Positions 47,207 through 55,906 of a stretch of 64,000 bases of DNA are shown here, piece by piece; position 1 is the stretch's first letter, and the number at the start of each line of letters is the position of its first letter. Under the pieces are notes generated by a model, which saw only the letters and a program-made list of their open reading frames with translations, had not been told where the DNA came from and did no database searches. Source of the stretch: Torulaspora globosa (Eukaryota > Ascomycota > Saccharomycetes > Saccharomycetales > Saccharomycetaceae); assembly GCF_014133895.1 (NCBI RefSeq), contig NC_050729.1:744001-808000 (forward strand). Direction: 5' to 3'. The position numbers and the translations under genes are program-made.

Positions 47207-49453
47207 CTAATTGGATGCAGGGGCAGTGTCGTCTATTTTCTTGTCATTCTTGGGATCCAGATATTTCTCAAAGGCTTCATTTCTTTCCTGGAACGGCCTG
47301 GGGCCTAGTAGTCTGATCATGTCTTCCCTTGTGATTGACTCCTTTGCCAGTAATTCCTTTGCCACTTTATCGACTTTCTCCAAATTTTCCGTGAGAAGTT
47401 TCTTACATCTCGTGTGTGCTTCCGTAACAATCTTTTTTACCTCTAGATCAATATTTCTGGCAGTCTTATCACTGAATGGCTTATTGACTTGGAACCCGCC
47501 ATCATTTTCGTCGTAGGAGACGTAACCGACTTTACGAGACATACCTAAAGCGGTCACCATGGAATTAGCCATTTGAGTAACTTTCTTAAAATCATCGTGA
47601 GCTCCACTTGTCACTGATGGAAAATGCAATTCCTCTGAGACGCGTCCACCGAGTGCCATGATCATTCTGTGTTGAAATTGTTCCTCACTGACTAAGTATT
47701 GATCTGGCGGTAAGTATTGAGCGTACCCCAGCGCACCTTGGCCGCGAGGAATAATACTCACTTTCAACAATGGATCTGCGTATTGCAAGAACCAACCGCA
47801 AACCGCGTGGCCAGCTTCATGGTATGCCACAGTCTTCTTTTCTTCTGGAGATAAGACCTTTGACTTTTTCTCCAAACCAGCAATCACTCTTTCGATGGCT
47901 TGCTCGAAATGATGTAATTCAATGCAGGGATCATTATGTCTGGCGGCTATAAGGGCCGCCTCATTGCACGCATTTGCTATGTCAGCTCCAGTAAAACCAG
48001 GGGTCAAAGCGGCTAGCTTACCAGCTAATCCTTCTGAATCGGATGTTGTAACTGTAAATTGTTTATCTAAATTCAATTTCTTCAAATGAACCATGTAAAT
48101 GGCTTTTCTGCCTTCAACGTCAGGCGCATCAATCTGAATATGTCTGTCGAATCTACCAGGTCTCATCAAAGCGGGATCCAAAACGTCAGGTCTATTCGTA
48201 CCGGCCAGAACAACAACTTGATCTGTGGTACTGAAACCATCCATTTCTACCAGTAATTGATTAAGAGTCGCTTCCCTTTCATCGTTGGCACCTCCCATAG
48301 CACCACCTTTGCCTCTCTCCTTACCGATAGCGTCAATTTCATCCACAAAAATTATTGATGGAGCCATTTTTCTTCCTTGTTCAAATAAATCACGAACTCT
48401 AGAGGCACCCACACCGACAAACATTTCGACGAATTCGGAACCGGATACTGATAGGAAGGGAACACCTGCTTCGCCTGCTGTGGCCTTAGCCAGTAAAGTC
48501 TTACCCGTACCAGGGGGACCTGATAGGATAGCACCACGAGGAATTTTGGCACCCAATGCAGTATACTTATCAGGGTTTTTCAAGAAATGAACAAATTCCA
48601 TAATTTCCTGCTTTGCTTCATTGCAACCAGCAACATCTTTGAATTGCACCTTAATGTCAGTTTCCTTGTTAAACAACTTAGCTCTTGACTTACCGACACC
48701 AAACATCCCACCGAATGGACCACCTCCGGCTCCGCCACCACCGGCTCCACCTCCAACTCTTCTTGTTATGAAATAAAGACCCCCAAGTAGGATAACTGTT
48801 GGTAAGAAAGGTAGCAAATATTGAAAAATTGAAGCACGATCCACGTAGCTGATTGGGATTCTATCCTCAGGTGCAATCTTTAAATCGTCCTGCAAAGATT
48901 CCATTTGTTCTTCAAACGTATCAACAGAACCTATGGTGAATGCAACAATTACAGGACCTGAAAAAGCACCGAAAAACCCACTTTGCTTGAGCCCATTCTC
49001 TGCAGTAGCCTGAGGCAGCAACTCTGCTTCTACCAGAAACTTATTAACGACGTAAAGTCTTTTAACCAGGCCTTTCTCCAAATATTTGGTCTTAAACTCT
49101 TGGAACGTTAGAGGTTGTTGTTCTGGGTTTTCGGAGTTGGTGGAACTCCCAATTAGGTTTAAAAGAGCAATAGAACCAATTGTCAAGTAGATGGTCTTTG
49201 CAAATTCCTTGGATTTGAAATAGTCGCCCAAATTCTTGTACTCTGGTTCATCCTGATCGTTCTTCTTTTTTCCTTCCTCCTTTTCCTTACCGTCTGGTGT
49301 CTTGTTGTCATTCTTTGAGCTATCAAACCTATGTGATGTGAAATGGAAAGATCGCGATAGCGATAAAGATCTCACACAGCCTCTGCTATTGCAATGTCGC
49401 TGTAACAGCGTGCTCGACCGCTGCGACCACATTGTAGTAATCAGGCGACTCAT
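47207..49453 (-). CDS. AFG3: Mitochondrial m-AAA protease subunit Afg3
   Basis: This 748-residue inner-membrane AAA metalloprotease, with Yta12, degrades membrane proteins and processes MrpL32. The N-terminus is a mitochondrial presequence followed by a charged region and two membrane segments (about 92-110 and 210-230). The AAA module has Walker [20 protein letters not shown], Walker [16 protein letters not shown] and the second region of homology [14 protein letters not shown]. The zinc site is HEAGH. The end is charged. Synteny with BIM1 (YER016W-YER017C, convergent) supports Afg3 rather than Yta12. Confidence 0.96.
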   Translation of the reverse strand: MSRLITTMWSQRSSTLLQRHCNSRGCVRSLSLSRSFHFTSHRFDSSKNDNKTPDGKEKEEGKKKNDQDEPEYKNLGDYFKSKEFAKTIYLTIGSIALLNLIGSSTNSENPEQQPLTFQEFKTKYLEKGLVKRLYVVNKFLVEAELLPQATAENGLKQSGFFGAFSGPVIVAFTIGSVDTFEEQMESLQDDLKIAPEDRIPISYVDRASIFQYLLPFLPTVILLGGLYFITRRVGGGAGGGGAGGGPFGGMFGVGKSRAKLFNKETDIKVQFKDVAGCNEAKQEIMEFVHFLKNPDKYTALGAKIPRGAILSGPPGTGKTLLAKATAGEAGVPFLSVSGSEFVEMFVGVGASRVRDLFEQGRKMAPSIIFVDEIDAIGKERGKGGAMGGANDEREATLNQLLVEMDGFSTTDQVVVLAGTNRPDVLDPALMRPGRFDRHIQIDAPDVEGRKAIYMVHLKKLNLDKQFTVTTSDSEGLAGKLAALTPGFTGADIANACNEAALIAARHNDPCIELHHFEQAIERVIAGLEKKSKVLSPEEKKTVAYHEAGHAVCGWFLQYADPLLKVSIIPRGQGALGYAQYLPPDQYLVSEEQFQHRMIMALGGRVSEELHFPSVTSGAHDDFKKVTQMANSMVTALGMSRKVGYVSYDENDGGFQVNKPFSDKTARNIDLEVKKIVTEAHTRCKKLLTENLEKVDKVAKELLAKESITREDMIRLLGPRPFQERNEAFEKYLDPKNDKKIDDTAPASN

Positions 49454-49543
49454 TCTTATATTCGAGCCTTACTTTGTCTATTTCTCTACGCTGTCAAAAT
49501 ATAACCTCTTTGTTCTCCTGCTCTATCAAGCGATTCTCAAGCT
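49454..49543 (-). promoter_or_regulatory. AFG3 upstream region
   Basis: AFG3 starts at 49453 and its upstream DNA runs into the next minus-strand frame. A CACGTGAC E-box at 49567-49574 and a URS1-like TTGGCGGCTA at 49599-49608 lie just beyond, inside that frame's 3' part. Confidence 0.4.
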
Positions 49544-49927
49544 TCAAAATTTCGCCACCGTTTGAGCACGTGACCATCTTCCAGACTTGGTTCGACTCTT
49601 GGCGGCTATTTCAACCCGCGTTTCAGCGGGTGGCGAAAAGCTCTTAAAGCACGCTGCTCCAGCGTCCAGCTCGCCAAACAGTTGTAAGGACGGCGGTCTC
49701 CTTACCTGGACCCAACAGCTGCTTCTTCTACAGCCACCTCTGAACTGCTCGTCTTCATCCTCAAGCAGCAGCTGGATCTGCGAATCACTCGACAGGGCAA
49801 ACCCACGTGGCACATCTTCGTATGCCTCTCTTTCATTAGGTTGCAACTTGTGCCTCATCTTGTCCATGTAACGTTTAAATCGAACCGACACACGGCGTCT
49901 TCGACGGCCCTTGTGCTTCACCACCAT
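49544..49927 (-). CDS. Small basic hypothetical protein with a meiotic-type promoter
   Basis: The ATG at 49927 opens 127 codons. I do not recognise the product. Residues 1-35 are strongly basic (KHKGRRRRR, then VSVRFKRYMDKMRHK), possibly a nuclear or nucleic-acid-binding segment, followed by PNEREAYEDVPRGFALSSDSQIQLL and an acidic patch LLEDEDEQF. The last 45 residues look less protein-like, and a GTAAGG follows codon 80 or so, but no branch site supports an intron. The promoter is compact: TATAAAG at 49988-49994 and a perfect URS1 at 50029-50038. The frame is open upstream only from a TTG. It may be a fast-evolving meiotic gene; the opposite-strand frame is a Ser-run shadow. Confidence 0.5.
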   Translation of the reverse strand: MVVKHKGRRRRRVSVRFKRYMDKMRHKLQPNEREAYEDVPRGFALSSDSQIQLLLEDEDEQFRGGCRRSSCWVQVRRPPSLQLFGELDAGAACFKSFSPPAETRVEIAAKSRTKSGRWSRAQTVAKF

Positions 49928-50028
49928 CGTGCCTACTGTTCTCCATACAAAGGAGTACAAAGAACCAGAATGAGGAGCGGCAACCTTCTTTATAAGCCCG
50001 ACTGAAGTGACACAAAAACAAACCCACC

Positions 50029-50038
50029 TCGGCGGCTA
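50029..50038 (-). promoter_or_regulatory. Perfect URS1 (Ume6 site)
   Basis: On the minus strand TAGCCGCCGA, about 102-111 bp upstream of the ATG at 49927 with a TATA box in between. URS1 represses early meiotic genes in mitosis through Ume6 and activates them with Ime1. Confidence 0.65.
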
Positions 50039-50579
50039 TCCAAAAAGAAAAGAATTCCCGCTTTCGGATGCGGGTAACCCCCTTTGCCGCGCACTGACAA
50101 ACTTCTTCGGCTCAGGCATTAGTTCCGAGAATGGGTCTCACGCCTAAAAGGTGCCTCCGCGCTTCCGCGGCTCGGGCCGCGGCCTAACCGCGTTCCGGTC
50201 ATACTTACTAATCGCCGAATCGTAATAGGACCCTTTCAACCCACCGACTAGACCAACCACAAAGCAGAATCACAGGTACCTTCAGCCATATCGCGAGATT
50301 GCGCCCATTGAGCGATTACAGGGCTCTCCATATCATAATGCGGTAATCCTTCCGCTGCCGGAACCGTTCCCATTATTCAGCATTAGCAAAAGCCTTGCCT
50401 TATTGCGTTCCTGGATTCCACATCGCCTCCAATTTTGCTTGTTCTAAATTACCGCTTACGCTATATATAGTATGTGGTCTTTTGATTAGCCTTTCGAACC
50501 TTGGAGACGGGCTGACCAGTTTCTATACAGCGGGAGATCGAGCTTGTGGGTTGCCCCATAGCTTATATTATATCGCCAC
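50039..50579. promoter_or_regulatory. Long ROX1-side upstream region with GC-rich hairpin
   Basis: No gene. A Reb1-like CGGGTAA is at 50071-50077. A wholly G/C hairpin, CCGCGGC-TCGG-GCCGCGG, lies at 50165-50182 in a locally GC-rich patch (about 50080-50215). A TATATATAG box is near 50462. Such a long complex promoter would suit a regulated repressor gene. Confidence 0.5.
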
Positions 50580-51140
50580 ATGACTTCAGGGCAAGGTAGC
50601 AACATTACGCTTCCATCAATCAAATTTCTACTCTCTTCGCTGGAGCATGATCGGATTGCATTTCCACCGATTCCACCGCAGTTCGATCATGGCACAGCAT
50701 TGATGACACAAACTGGTGAGCCGGTGACTGGGACGGTGGATCAGAAGTTGGTGTCTCTGCCACCTAGACCTACTGCTAACAACGGGGATCGCAACAGCAA
50801 GAGCCAGTCACGGTACATTCCTAGACCGAGGAACGCATTTATTCTGTTTAGACAGCATTTGCACCAGTCGCTGTTCTCGAAGCACAAAGCGGCGCTCCAT
50901 TCCCTCGGCTCCTTCAAGAACAATAGCCTGGTCTCTCGCGAGATCGGCAAGCGCTGGAAGGCGCTGTCGCCAGAAGAAAAGAAGTACTGGCAGGACTTGG
51001 CAAGCACCGAGAAGGCGCTGCATCGACAGAAGTATCCCAATTACAAGTACATACCACGGAAAGTGAAGGGAACTCGAGCGGCTAGGAGCCGTGTAGCCGG
51101 ACGCAACTGCTCCCAGCAGGCAGAACTCGTAATGAAATAA
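50580..51140 (+). CDS. ROX1: Rox1-type HMG-box repressor, short form
   Basis: The 186-residue protein has one sequence-specific HMG box at about 78-155 (IPRPRNAFILFRQHLHQ ... GKRWKALSPEEKKYWQDLASTEKALHRQKYPNYKY), closest in my reading to Rox1, the haem/oxygen-dependent repressor of hypoxic genes. The layout differs from S. cerevisiae Rox1 (368 aa): here 78 residues precede the box, including ITLPSIKFLLSSL, and only about 30 follow, so the Gln-rich C-terminal repression region is missing. It could instead be another MATA-HMG family regulator. Its neighbour MRPS5 does not settle the point. A basic C-terminal segment follows the box. Confidence 0.7.
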   Translation: MTSGQGSNITLPSIKFLLSSLEHDRIAFPPIPPQFDHGTALMTQTGEPVTGTVDQKLVSLPPRPTANNGDRNSKSQSRYIPRPRNAFILFRQHLHQSLFSKHKAALHSLGSFKNNSLVSREIGKRWKALSPEEKKYWQDLASTEKALHRQKYPNYKYIPRKVKGTRAARSRVAGRNCSQQAELVMK

Positions 51141-51176
51141 AACAGCATCTATATACAAATCTGATAATATTATTAT

Positions 51177-51186
51177 GTCACGTGAC
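51177..51186. promoter_or_regulatory. Palindromic Cbf1 E-box before MRPS5
   Basis: GTCACGTGAC, a perfect 10-bp palindrome, 108 bp before the MRPS5 ATG. Confidence 0.6.
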
Positions 51187-51293
51187 ACTCTTACATCTTG
51201 TGCGGGATCGACGTTTTTCACTAGGATAAAAGCCGTTGAAGCTGTGGTCTAGTAGTGCATCGGTGGAAAGGCATACGGATTGCGGTGGTCGAG

Positions 51294-52220
51294 ATGTTCA
51301 GGAGACAGTTTTCCACTGGCGTGCGAGTGTTGCAGCACTACGATGATGCAATTCTCGCGAAATACTACCCCAAGGAGCTTTTAAGGTCGATAAAGTTAGC
51401 TCAGGACGTTATACCGGCGACGACGCAGTTCAGAGTATCGCACAATGTGGAATTTGCGCCCTCGTACTTGGATGATTTCAGCAAGATTGACTCGTATTGG
51501 GATTACAAGCCGGGGATGCCGCACGTGCATGCGCAACAGGAAGACATGGTTCACAACGCAATCTACGACTGGAGCGTTACGCAGCAGCCATTGCCCGGCT
51601 CGGGCCATGTTATGCCGCCCGGCGTGTCGCTACCGACTTTGGAGGGGCGCTCTTCCAAGACGCTGGACGTTGCTCGCGGGCTGCAGCGCCAGACCGGTGT
51701 AGACGTCGAGTATGTGTCGCGCAAACTGACTATGAGGCCTTTGGTGATGAAACGGGTGTCGAACCAGACGGGGAAGGGCAAGATCCCATCTTTCTACGCG
51801 CTGGTGGTTGTCGGGGACCGCAACGGCATGGTCGGGCTCGGCGAAGGAAAGTCGCGCGACGAGATGTCGAAGGCGATCTCAAAGGCGCACTGGGATGCGA
51901 TCCGCAATCTGAAGGAGATCCGTCGTTACGAGGATAGAACCATTTTCGCAGACATAGACTACCGGTACCATGGCGTGAAGCTGCATCTGAGGAGTGCCAA
52001 GCCGGGTTTCGGTCTGCGCGTGAACCATGTGATCTTCGAGATATGTGAGTGTGCGGGGATCAAGGATCTCAGCGGGAAGGTGTACAAGTCTCGTAACGAG
52101 ATGAACATCGCCAAGGGCACGCTGGAGGCACTTGTTGGAGCTCAAAAGACGCTGGATGAGATTGCTCTTGGGAGAGGCAAGAAGATCGCTGACGTAAGGA
52201 AGGTTTACTACTCGGCATGA
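51294..52220 (+). CDS. MRPS5: Mitochondrial ribosomal protein uS5m (MrpS5)
   Basis: The 308-residue protein of the mitochondrial small ribosomal subunit (S. cerevisiae 307). The start [18 protein letters not shown] is a mitochondrial presequence; the frame continues upstream only from GTG, so the ATG at 51294 is used. The double-stranded-RNA-like S5 domain is at about 145-215 ([29 protein letters not shown]) and the C-terminal S5 domain ends in the conserved [27 protein letters not shown] region. The codon-rich GC content opens a spurious frame in another register. It is the first of the YBR251W-252W-253W series, in order. Confidence 0.95.
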   Translation: MFRRQFSTGVRVLQHYDDAILAKYYPKELLRSIKLAQDVIPATTQFRVSHNVEFAPSYLDDFSKIDSYWDYKPGMPHVHAQQEDMVHNAIYDWSVTQQPLPGSGHVMPPGVSLPTLEGRSSKTLDVARGLQRQTGVDVEYVSRKLTMRPLVMKRVSNQTGKGKIPSFYALVVVGDRNGMVGLGEGKSRDEMSKAISKAHWDAIRNLKEIRRYEDRTIFADIDYRYHGVKLHLRSAKPGFGLRVNHVIFEICECAGIKDLSGKVYKSRNEMNIAKGTLEALVGAQKTLDEIALGRGKKIADVRKVYYSA

Positions 52221-52378
52221 GCAGCTTTCGCTCCTATTGTACTCTTCTTTGTAAATAGAACGTAGACGTTAATCACCACATCTCATCGTCTTCTACACAA
52301 TCGCGCGAAAAATTCTATCTCAACTACGCTAACGACATTAGAAATCGTGCCAGAGAGACCAGATTACTCCGAGTCCGC

Positions 52379-52840
52379 ATGACTGAGCAACAATTGAAAC
52401 AGCAGAAGCTTTCGCAGTCCTTGAAAGTTCAATTGAGGTCGCCAGATGCCAAAGCGCCAACCAAAGGCTCCGCCAGCGCTGCTGGCTACGATATCTACGC
52501 TTCTAAACACACGGTGATCCCAGCCCAGGGCCAGGGTCTGGCCTCGACGGATATCTCCTTCACGGTTCCAGTGGGTACTTACGGCAGAATCGCCCCCAGA
52601 TCTGGGCTCGCCGTGAAACACGGCATCCAGACCGGCGCGGGCGTAGTCGACAGAGACTACACGGGCGAAGTGAAGGTGGTGCTATTCAACCACTCTACAG
52701 AGGATTTCGTGATCAACAAGGGTGATCGCATCGCGCAATTGATCCTGGAGAAGATCGTTGACGACGCAGAAGTGGTCGTCGTGGAAAACCTCGACCAAAC
52801 CGACAGAGGAGTTGGTGGATTCGGCAGCACAGGTAAATAG
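52379..52840 (+). CDS. DUT1: dUTPase Dut1
   Basis: The 153-residue trimeric dUTP pyrophosphatase prevents uracil incorporation and supplies dUMP. All five family motifs are visible: [10 protein letters not shown] (1), [10 protein letters not shown] (2), [19 protein letters not shown] (3), KGDRIAQLI (4) and the flexible C-terminal [10 protein letters not shown] (5). Length matches S. cerevisiae (147). CGCGAAA at 52304-52310 upstream resembles an SBF/MBF site, sensible for an S-phase enzyme. It is the YBR252W ortholog. Confidence 0.98.
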   Translation: MTEQQLKQQKLSQSLKVQLRSPDAKAPTKGSASAAGYDIYASKHTVIPAQGQGLASTDISFTVPVGTYGRIAPRSGLAVKHGIQTGAGVVDRDYTGEVKVVLFNHSTEDFVINKGDRIAQLILEKIVDDAEVVVVENLDQTDRGVGGFGSTGK

Positions 52841-52986
52841 AGGTGTTAGAACCGCCCTAGACAGCATCTTTATAGGTGGATGTAGCCACCAAATAGTCCA
52901 CGTGATAGTGCTCACTATGAACATTTTTGCAGACCCATAGTTAACACACCTTTAGCAGACCGGACCAGAGGTGCTAGCGAGCCAGT

Positions 52987-53352
52987 ATGAGCAATCAGGC
53001 GCTGTATGAGAAGCTTGATCAGACGTGTGAAGTGCTGTCAACCAAATTGATCGAAATCGTGAAGCTTTCGTCGATCGATGGAGCAGATGGTGAGGACCCG
53101 GAAGCGAATCTGTCCGAGACTTCGGTGGCGACAACGGGTGTGATGTTGGTCAACAATCAAACTATGCAACTTATCAAGAGGGTGCAGGACTTGCTGGTGC
53201 TCACAAGAAGTATCCGGGAGAAGTGGTTGCTGAACCAGATTCCGGAGCACGTAGACCGCGACAGTGAGAGCACAGACGCGGAAGAGCTGTCGAATCTGCT
53301 TGAGCAATGCATGCAGGAGATCACCGGTGATGTGGAAGTGAATTTGAAGTGA
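52987..53352 (+). CDS. SRB6: Mediator head subunit Srb6 (Med22)
   Basis: The 121-residue length equals S. cerevisiae Srb6/Med22, a head-module subunit of Mediator that pairs with Med11. It is almost entirely alpha-helical: [27 protein letters not shown], then [31 protein letters not shown], then an acidic end. It is preceded by an E-box CACGTGAT at 52899-52906. It is followed in the same orientation by DSN1. It is the YBR253W ortholog. Confidence 0.95.
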   Translation: MSNQALYEKLDQTCEVLSTKLIEIVKLSSIDGADGEDPEANLSETSVATTGVMLVNNQTMQLIKRVQDLLVLTRSIREKWLLNQIPEHVDRDSESTDAEELSNLLEQCMQEITGDVEVNLK

Positions 53353-53516
53353 AATATGGGCTTCTGAGATGGGTTGGTACTGTAGCCAGATGGCGAGCCT
53401 TAATGCTGTCGTATGTTGCGATCTGTGATCTCGAGCCGGCCACACTAGAAGGTAAACAAAAAATGGGCATCATAAGCGACACGATACGGCGAGACCACGG
53501 TTGCAAAGTCGCTGGG

Positions 53517-55151
53517 ATGAGTTTGGAGAGCTCTAGGTCGCTCTCAAGGACGCCGCCGCCGCGGAAGAGGTCGTATCCGCTGAAGATGGAGACGATTCCG
53601 ATGTCGTCTTCGTATGAAGAATTCAAGGGAGCGCATACACACAACGATGAGCGTCTCACGAGCGGGAAAGAAACTGAATACGGTGGGATAAAGCCAGGAA
53701 TGTCTAGTTTTGAAGCGGATGACGATTTCAAGTTCAAGAGACACAAAAATAAGCAAAGCAATGGAGTACCGTCGTTGGGCGAGAGATTAGACAATTTGCA
53801 AGACATCAAGAAGGCTAGATGGGTCGATAACTTCAACTCCTCGATGCCCAATGGGCGGGAGGCAGTTCCAAATGGTGGCTCTTCCCCCGACGCTCGAACA
53901 CAGGACCATTCGCAACCTTATTCTCAAGGTGTGCAGGGATCTGGTGGCTTAAAGGGTGCTCCGTATATGCCTTACATGTATTACTACCCGATCCCAACAC
54001 AAGGTGCACCCATGGTGCCGTTTGTGGGCTCACCGGTGCATCCGGCGCAGATGGAAGGTGGCCATTATATGAACTCGTCGCATTCGGCGATGCCGAATTC
54101 TTCGCTACAACCTTTCTTTCCTCCACTGCCGCAGCAGCCCAGATATGAAAATGGAAGTTCTCAGCTACTGCCACCGGCAACCTTTTATCCATATAATATG
54201 GTTCAATCTCAACATGCTCAGAGAACGAAGGACCGACGCAAATCGGTCTTAGACAATAGAGGTCGACGTCTTTCATTGCTTGCAGTGCAGGACGACCAGC
54301 ATGGCATTGTATCACCGCACAAGAGCGTACCAGAGCGGGATTTCCATAGGCACATCGGAAACACGTCGTTTGGAAAGGAGTTGCAGTTGAGACAGCTGTT
54401 CAATTGGTGTATCATACGTGCGCTCAGAAAATTGGAAGAAAAGGAATCTAGCAGTCAGCGGACATCAGGAAATGCGGGAGATAGATATGTCGATCCGAGT
54501 AAGATCGCTCTTAGCATACTGAAGGAATTTGTTAGTGATCTGCGGAAGGGAGCAATTGAAGTCGACTGGGAGGCTGAAGAAGAGGCAAGTGGCGATGATG
54601 AGCCTGCGGCTGCGGGCGAGGACACAGAACTGCGGGAACTCTTTGAAGAGGAGGAGGACGTCGAGAGCAGTGAAGGACACAATGAGAGACATACTAAACG
54701 ACGACTGAGACCAAAGGTCCGCCGCAGTGAAGACTCGAAAATTCCTAACAGCAAGAATGTGCAAAATGAGAAGAATCTAGAAGCATTGGAATCTCGAATA
54801 AAGGACATTAAAGAGGAAGTTCAATCCTGGGCGCAAGTTCTGAGTGCACAATGGCCAGAAGCCGAATGGAAGGCCATTGATACAGAAGTTTCTTCTATGT
54901 CGCCAGTGCCTCCTCAGGGAGAAGCCACCGAACTCACCGTCGACAAAATTCAGGAAGACTTGATTCAGCGGCTCGATAGGCTACAGATCCATTCCCATTT
55001 GCTGGGTTCTAGCTCACAGGCATTGTCGCTCCTCATCAAAGACAGACAGGATAAGCTCTCACAAGACTTTACATCCACAATCAAGCATAATGGCCCGGAA
55101 ATAGATCCTAAGGCTCTGTTGAAGGGCTTGAGTAAATCAATAGCTCAGTAA
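53517..55151 (+). CDS. DSN1: MIND-complex kinetochore protein Dsn1
   Basis: The 544-residue Dsn1 is part of the Mtw1 (MIND) complex linking inner and outer kinetochore. The start is chosen at the ATG at 53517 because MSLESSRSLSRTPPPRKRSYPLKMETIP lines up with the known N-terminus; the longer open frame begins at GTG and overlaps SRB6. Conserved features are DFKFKRHKNK and LGERLDNLQDIKKA, the Aurora-B-type basic-Ser motif (RRKSVLDNRGRRLSLLA), FGKELQLRQLFNWCIIRALRKLE, an acidic insert, and a coiled-coil end with LKGLSKSIA. It is the YIR010W ortholog inside a YBR block, another interleaving junction. Confidence 0.95.
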   Translation: MSLESSRSLSRTPPPRKRSYPLKMETIPMSSSYEEFKGAHTHNDERLTSGKETEYGGIKPGMSSFEADDDFKFKRHKNKQSNGVPSLGERLDNLQDIKKARWVDNFNSSMPNGREAVPNGGSSPDARTQDHSQPYSQGVQGSGGLKGAPYMPYMYYYPIPTQGAPMVPFVGSPVHPAQMEGGHYMNSSHSAMPNSSLQPFFPPLPQQPRYENGSSQLLPPATFYPYNMVQSQHAQRTKDRRKSVLDNRGRRLSLLAVQDDQHGIVSPHKSVPERDFHRHIGNTSFGKELQLRQLFNWCIIRALRKLEEKESSSQRTSGNAGDRYVDPSKIALSILKEFVSDLRKGAIEVDWEAEEEASGDDEPAAAGEDTELRELFEEEEDVESSEGHNERHTKRRLRPKVRRSEDSKIPNSKNVQNEKNLEALESRIKDIKEEVQSWAQVLSAQWPEAEWKAIDTEVSSMSPVPPQGEATELTVDKIQEDLIQRLDRLQIHSHLLGSSSQALSLLIKDRQDKLSQDFTSTIKHNGPEIDPKALLKGLSKSIAQ

Positions 55152-55185
55152 TGGCTTATGTATTCTTACAACCGAAAAAATCGTA

Positions 55186-55701
55186 TCATTTATTCAAATA
55201 TTTCCTGGCCAACGCCCGTACCCTCGAATCAAACGCCGGGCTCGTGATACGGTCGTTTATCTGATAGAACGGGTTCATCAAAGTCTTGATATACAGTTCA
55301 TGTACTTCCTGATAAAACGCCTTGACAGCATTATCATCAATTTGTACATCTCCAGTGAGGTTTCCATGTACCATGACTAGTTTCATCCCGCTGTATGTCA
55401 AATATGCAGTAATTACAAGTCCGTAGAAGTGATCCACCTTGCCAAGGTAACAATTGTCTGTGTTAACAACGTTTCTTGACCTCAGAAATCCACCTGATCC
55501 CCCCAGATTACCGGACTGGCTATTGGGATTGGACTTCCATTGTAGGTCTTCTATGATATCCAATGATGCATGTAGAATGAATGGATTGAGTTCTTTCAGA
55601 TTCTGAGGGAAGCCTTGCTGTATCTGACCTTGTTGTGTTGTAAATTCCGCCTCATAAACGGGATTGTCCTTGCTTCCAATTATTACAAAATACTGAGGCA
55701 T
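55186..55701 (-). CDS. TRS20: TRAPP core subunit Trs20 (sedlin)
   Basis: The 171-residue longin-fold subunit of the TRAPP Rab-GEF complexes for Ypt1 (S. cerevisiae 175). MPQYFVIIGSKDNPVYEAEF is the family start, FILHASLDIIEDLQW follows, then NCYLGKVDHFYGLVITAYLTYSGMKLVMVHG and the C-terminal YQEVHELYIKTLMNPFY. Human sedlin mutations cause spondyloepiphyseal dysplasia. It converges on DSN1 with only 34 bp between the stops. It is the YBR254C ortholog. Confidence 0.97.
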   Translation of the reverse strand: MPQYFVIIGSKDNPVYEAEFTTQQGQIQQGFPQNLKELNPFILHASLDIIEDLQWKSNPNSQSGNLGGSGGFLRSRNVVNTDNCYLGKVDHFYGLVITAYLTYSGMKLVMVHGNLTGDVQIDDNAVKAFYQEVHELYIKTLMNPFYQINDRITSPAFDSRVRALARKYLNK

Positions 55702-55906
55702 TGAATCATGAACGTACGAGCCAGATCCACGTCCTTACCACCTGCCGGGCCAATCTATGCTTGGTGTTGATCAAGCGATGATCTTTTAGAAGCGAAGGCC
55801 AGTTTTTAAAATTAGTTAAGCTTAACACAGCCAAGAAGTAACGCTTGTTTAAGCATCTAGCAGCCTGAACCTGACTTGCTGTGATAGCCTATGGAATATA
55901 AATCAA

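Noticed and set aside
49588..49600. GGTTCGACTC resembling a tRNA B box
   Set aside because: No A box or cloverleaf can be folded around it.
49587..49871. Plus-strand Ser-rich frame opposite the basic hypothetical protein
   Set aside because: Ser run mirrors GAA/GAC codons of the minus frame; no promoter on that side.
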